Below are positions 62,584 to 64,000 of a DNA stretch of 64,000 bases, piece after piece. Position 1 is the first letter of the stretch, and each line of letters starts with the position of its first letter. A program made the position numbers and the translations under genes. The stretch spans positions 115,483 through 179,482 of the forward strand of contig CALIMH010000007.1 of assembly GCA_938028725.1 (NCBI GenBank), written 5' to 3'. The notes below the pieces were generated by a model. It searched no databases, was not told the DNA's origin, and saw only the letters and a program-made list of their open reading frames with translations. The stretch comes from an uncultured Anaerolineae bacterium (GTDB lineage Bacteria; Chloroflexota; Anaerolineae; J036; Brachytrichaceae).

Positions 62584-63600
62584 ATGTGGGAGATCTTTCA
62601 CGGCCCTAACATCGTAGAGATGCAGTCTGCCCTTGATGCTGAGATCGCTGCGCTTGGCGACCCGACGTTGGCTGCACTAAACCTCACCCGCCTCGAGAGT
62701 GACGCATCGGTAGCCGCCCTCATTGCTGCTTGTGACGCCCTCCCCCTGCTGGGGAGCCAGCGCTTGATCATCGCTGCGTCATGGCTCAGCCAGATCACCA
62801 CAGCCAAGGAGCACAGCAAGAAAGTCGCAGAAGAGAGCACCGCAGCCTTGCTGCGCTACCTTCCCAACTTGCCTCTCAGCACCCGCTTGATCTTTGTCGA
62901 GTCATCCACGCTGAAGGCCGATCACCCTATTGTGAAGCTAGCGCGCGCCTCCCAACCAAAGCGGGAACGCCTCTTCGCTCTTCCGCCCGACCCCGCACAA
63001 TGGATCGCGCAGCGTGCCAATGTGCGGGGCTGCACTATCCGAGGCGAGGCGATCAGCTTATTGCTGCTTCGGCTGCCGCCCCCCAACCCTAAAAGCCGCG
63101 ACTACGCAGAAGAGGATAGCCGTTTGTGGCTACTCAAAATAGAAGCGGAGCTAGACAAGCTGGCTGCCTTCGTCCAGCATGGCGAGATCGACGAGCGCGA
63201 TGTGGCATTGCTGACACCAGCAGAGACCGCCGCCAACATCTTCAAACTCACCGATGCGCTGAGCGTGCGCAACGCGGCGCTCGCCTCGCGTGAACTGCGC
63301 AACCTGATCGCGCAAGGTGAAGCACCTGCCCTCATCATTGGCCACATCGCGCGCATGCTGCGTTTGCTGCTCCAGGCTAAGGAGCATAGCGGCCTATCCC
63401 CACAGGCGTTTGCCCAAAGACTTAGCTTGCATCCGTTTGTGGCGCAGAAAACACTCGAACAGGCAACCCGATTCCAAACCGAGGAGCTGATTGAAGCTTT
63501 GGAAACGCTGCTAGCGACAGACGTGGCCGTTAAAACTGGCGAAATGGATGAGAACGCCGCCCTTGATGTGCTGATGGTTGCTCTGTGTCGCATTCGATGA
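62584..63600 (+). CDS. holA: DNA polymerase III delta subunit
   Basis: 338 residues, full length for HolA. The N-terminus IFHGPNIVEMQSALDAEIAA, then LPLLGSQRLIIAA, and the collar region NIFKLTDALSVRNAALASRE are typical. HolA opens the DnaN clamp in the clamp loader. It is 9 nt downstream of the epimerase gene on the same strand, so likely cotranscribed. dnaN itself is 27 kb away. Confidence 0.9.
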   Translation: MWEIFHGPNIVEMQSALDAEIAALGDPTLAALNLTRLESDASVAALIAACDALPLLGSQRLIIAASWLSQITTAKEHSKKVAEESTAALLRYLPNLPLSTRLIFVESSTLKADHPIVKLARASQPKRERLFALPPDPAQWIAQRANVRGCTIRGEAISLLLLRLPPPNPKSRDYAEEDSRLWLLKIEAELDKLAAFVQHGEIDERDVALLTPAETAANIFKLTDALSVRNAALASRELRNLIAQGEAPALIIGHIARMLRLLLQAKEHSGLSPQAFAQRLSLHPFVAQKTLEQATRFQTEELIEALETLLATDVAVKTGEMDENAALDVLMVALCRIR

Positions 63601-63616
63601 GAACGCGAAAGACCTA

Positions 63617-64000
63617 ATGCTTATCTTCCCGCTCCGCTGGTTGCTCTTCGGTTTGCTCCTGCTCGTCGTTGCAGTGGCGCTTTGGGTAATTTGGCTGGAC
63701 CGCCGCCGCGCCGGGCGGCGCGCGGCGGAGACCTTTGCCGACGCCGCCCTCCATGCCGTCCTGGAGCACGCCCCCTTCGGCTGGGTCGTCTTGGAGAGCG
63801 CGGAACGCTACGTCTACGCCAACGAGTACGCCCGCCACCTGCTGAACCTGCAGGCCTCCGCCGGCCCCGTCCCGGCCGTGGAGTGGGGGTTCTACCTGGA
63901 CGACGACCGCGCCGACGTTCGGCGGGGTCGGGCTCCCGAGGGCCGCTACCGCGTCCTCCGCCTCCCCTCCGGCCGGGCCATCCGCTGGTGGCTGATGTCC
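63617..64000 (+). CDS. Sensor histidine kinase-like protein, N-terminal fragment (cut by window edge)
   Basis: 128 codons are visible from ATG 63617. One membrane helix (about 7-26, FGLLLLVVAVALWVIW) is followed by an Arg-rich stretch and the start of a PAS-like domain (AVLEHAPFGWVVLES, YVYANEYARHLLNL). This is the layout of PhoR-type sensor kinases, but no kinase domain is in the window. From about 63670 the codon use is far more GCC/CGC/CTC-biased than any other gene here. It begins 16 nt after holA. The call depends on the unseen part. Confidence 0.6.
   Translation, partial: MLIFPLRWLLFGLLLLVVAVALWVIWLDRRRAGRRAAETFADAALHAVLEHAPFGWVVLESAERYVYANEYARHLLNLQASAGPVPAVEWGFYLDDDRADVRRGRAPEGRYRVLRLPSGRAIRWWLMS

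Overview
The window looks like a chromosomal segment from a bacterium of the phylum Chloroflexota, probably a phototroph. This rests on a mix of genes: bchY and bchZ (chlorophyllide a reductase), F420 genes cofD and cofC, archaeal-type prolyl-tRNA synthetase, a caspase-like protease and a small protein that both carry effector-associated (EAD) domains, several SH3b proteins with Thr/Pro-rich linkers, and a very large beta-helix/DUF11 surface protein. A phototrophic Anaerolineae-type lineage is my best guess; no rRNA is present to prove it. The DNA is GC-rich and gene-dense. I found no tRNA, rRNA, CRISPR array, insertion sequence or prophage.

Layout. 1-2.8 kb: bchYZ on the minus strand, with bchZ running off the left edge. 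3.1-7.2 kb: a divergent three-gene ferric-iron-type ABC transporter. 7.2-13.4 kb: the giant surface protein and a GH3 beta-glucosidase. 13.7-17.6 kb: an RtcB-type RNA ligase, then eno and an L,D-transpeptidase. 17.6-23 kb: minus-strand cluster of a degenerate CPBP protein, a membrane Ser/Thr kinase, a UvrD/PcrA helicase and a small membrane protein. 23-24 kb: EAD protein and SH3b membrane protein. 24-33 kb: MTA/SAH deaminase, a GT-C transferase, a second L,D-transpeptidase, a methyltransferase, a DUF255 protein, GT4 and a MocA-like nucleotidyltransferase. 32.4-37.2 kb: cofDC, dnaN, uvrC. 37.3-43.4 kb: minus-strand nuclease, E2 acyltransferase, MFS exporter, caspase, YprB-like exonuclease and sdhB. 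43.5-47.3 kb: an 845-residue orphan, DCC protein and PfkB kinase. 47.3-52.7 kb: M20 peptidase, proS, sdhCD and a GT-C protein. 52.7-58 kb: SH3 protein, murJ with a coupled membrane protein, a glutaredoxin and a frameshifted DUF4230 gene. 57.3-64 kb: xylB-ALDH-pentaheme cytochrome operon, an epimerase, holA and the start of a sensor kinase whose base composition differs sharply from the rest.

Two patterns stand out. First, at least eleven genes have a TANNNT -10 hexamer ending only 6-10 nt before the start codon and no Shine-Dalgarno, while other genes have a -10 further upstream plus a good GGAGG. This suggests two start classes, with many leaderless mRNAs. It also lets some start codons be corrected. 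Second, an EAD-only protein and a caspase-EAD protein lie 18 kb apart and may be parts of one conflict or cell-death circuit built on homotypic EAD contacts.

Limits: all family calls are from motif recognition by eye, without database searches. Hypothetical proteins are described but not assigned functions.
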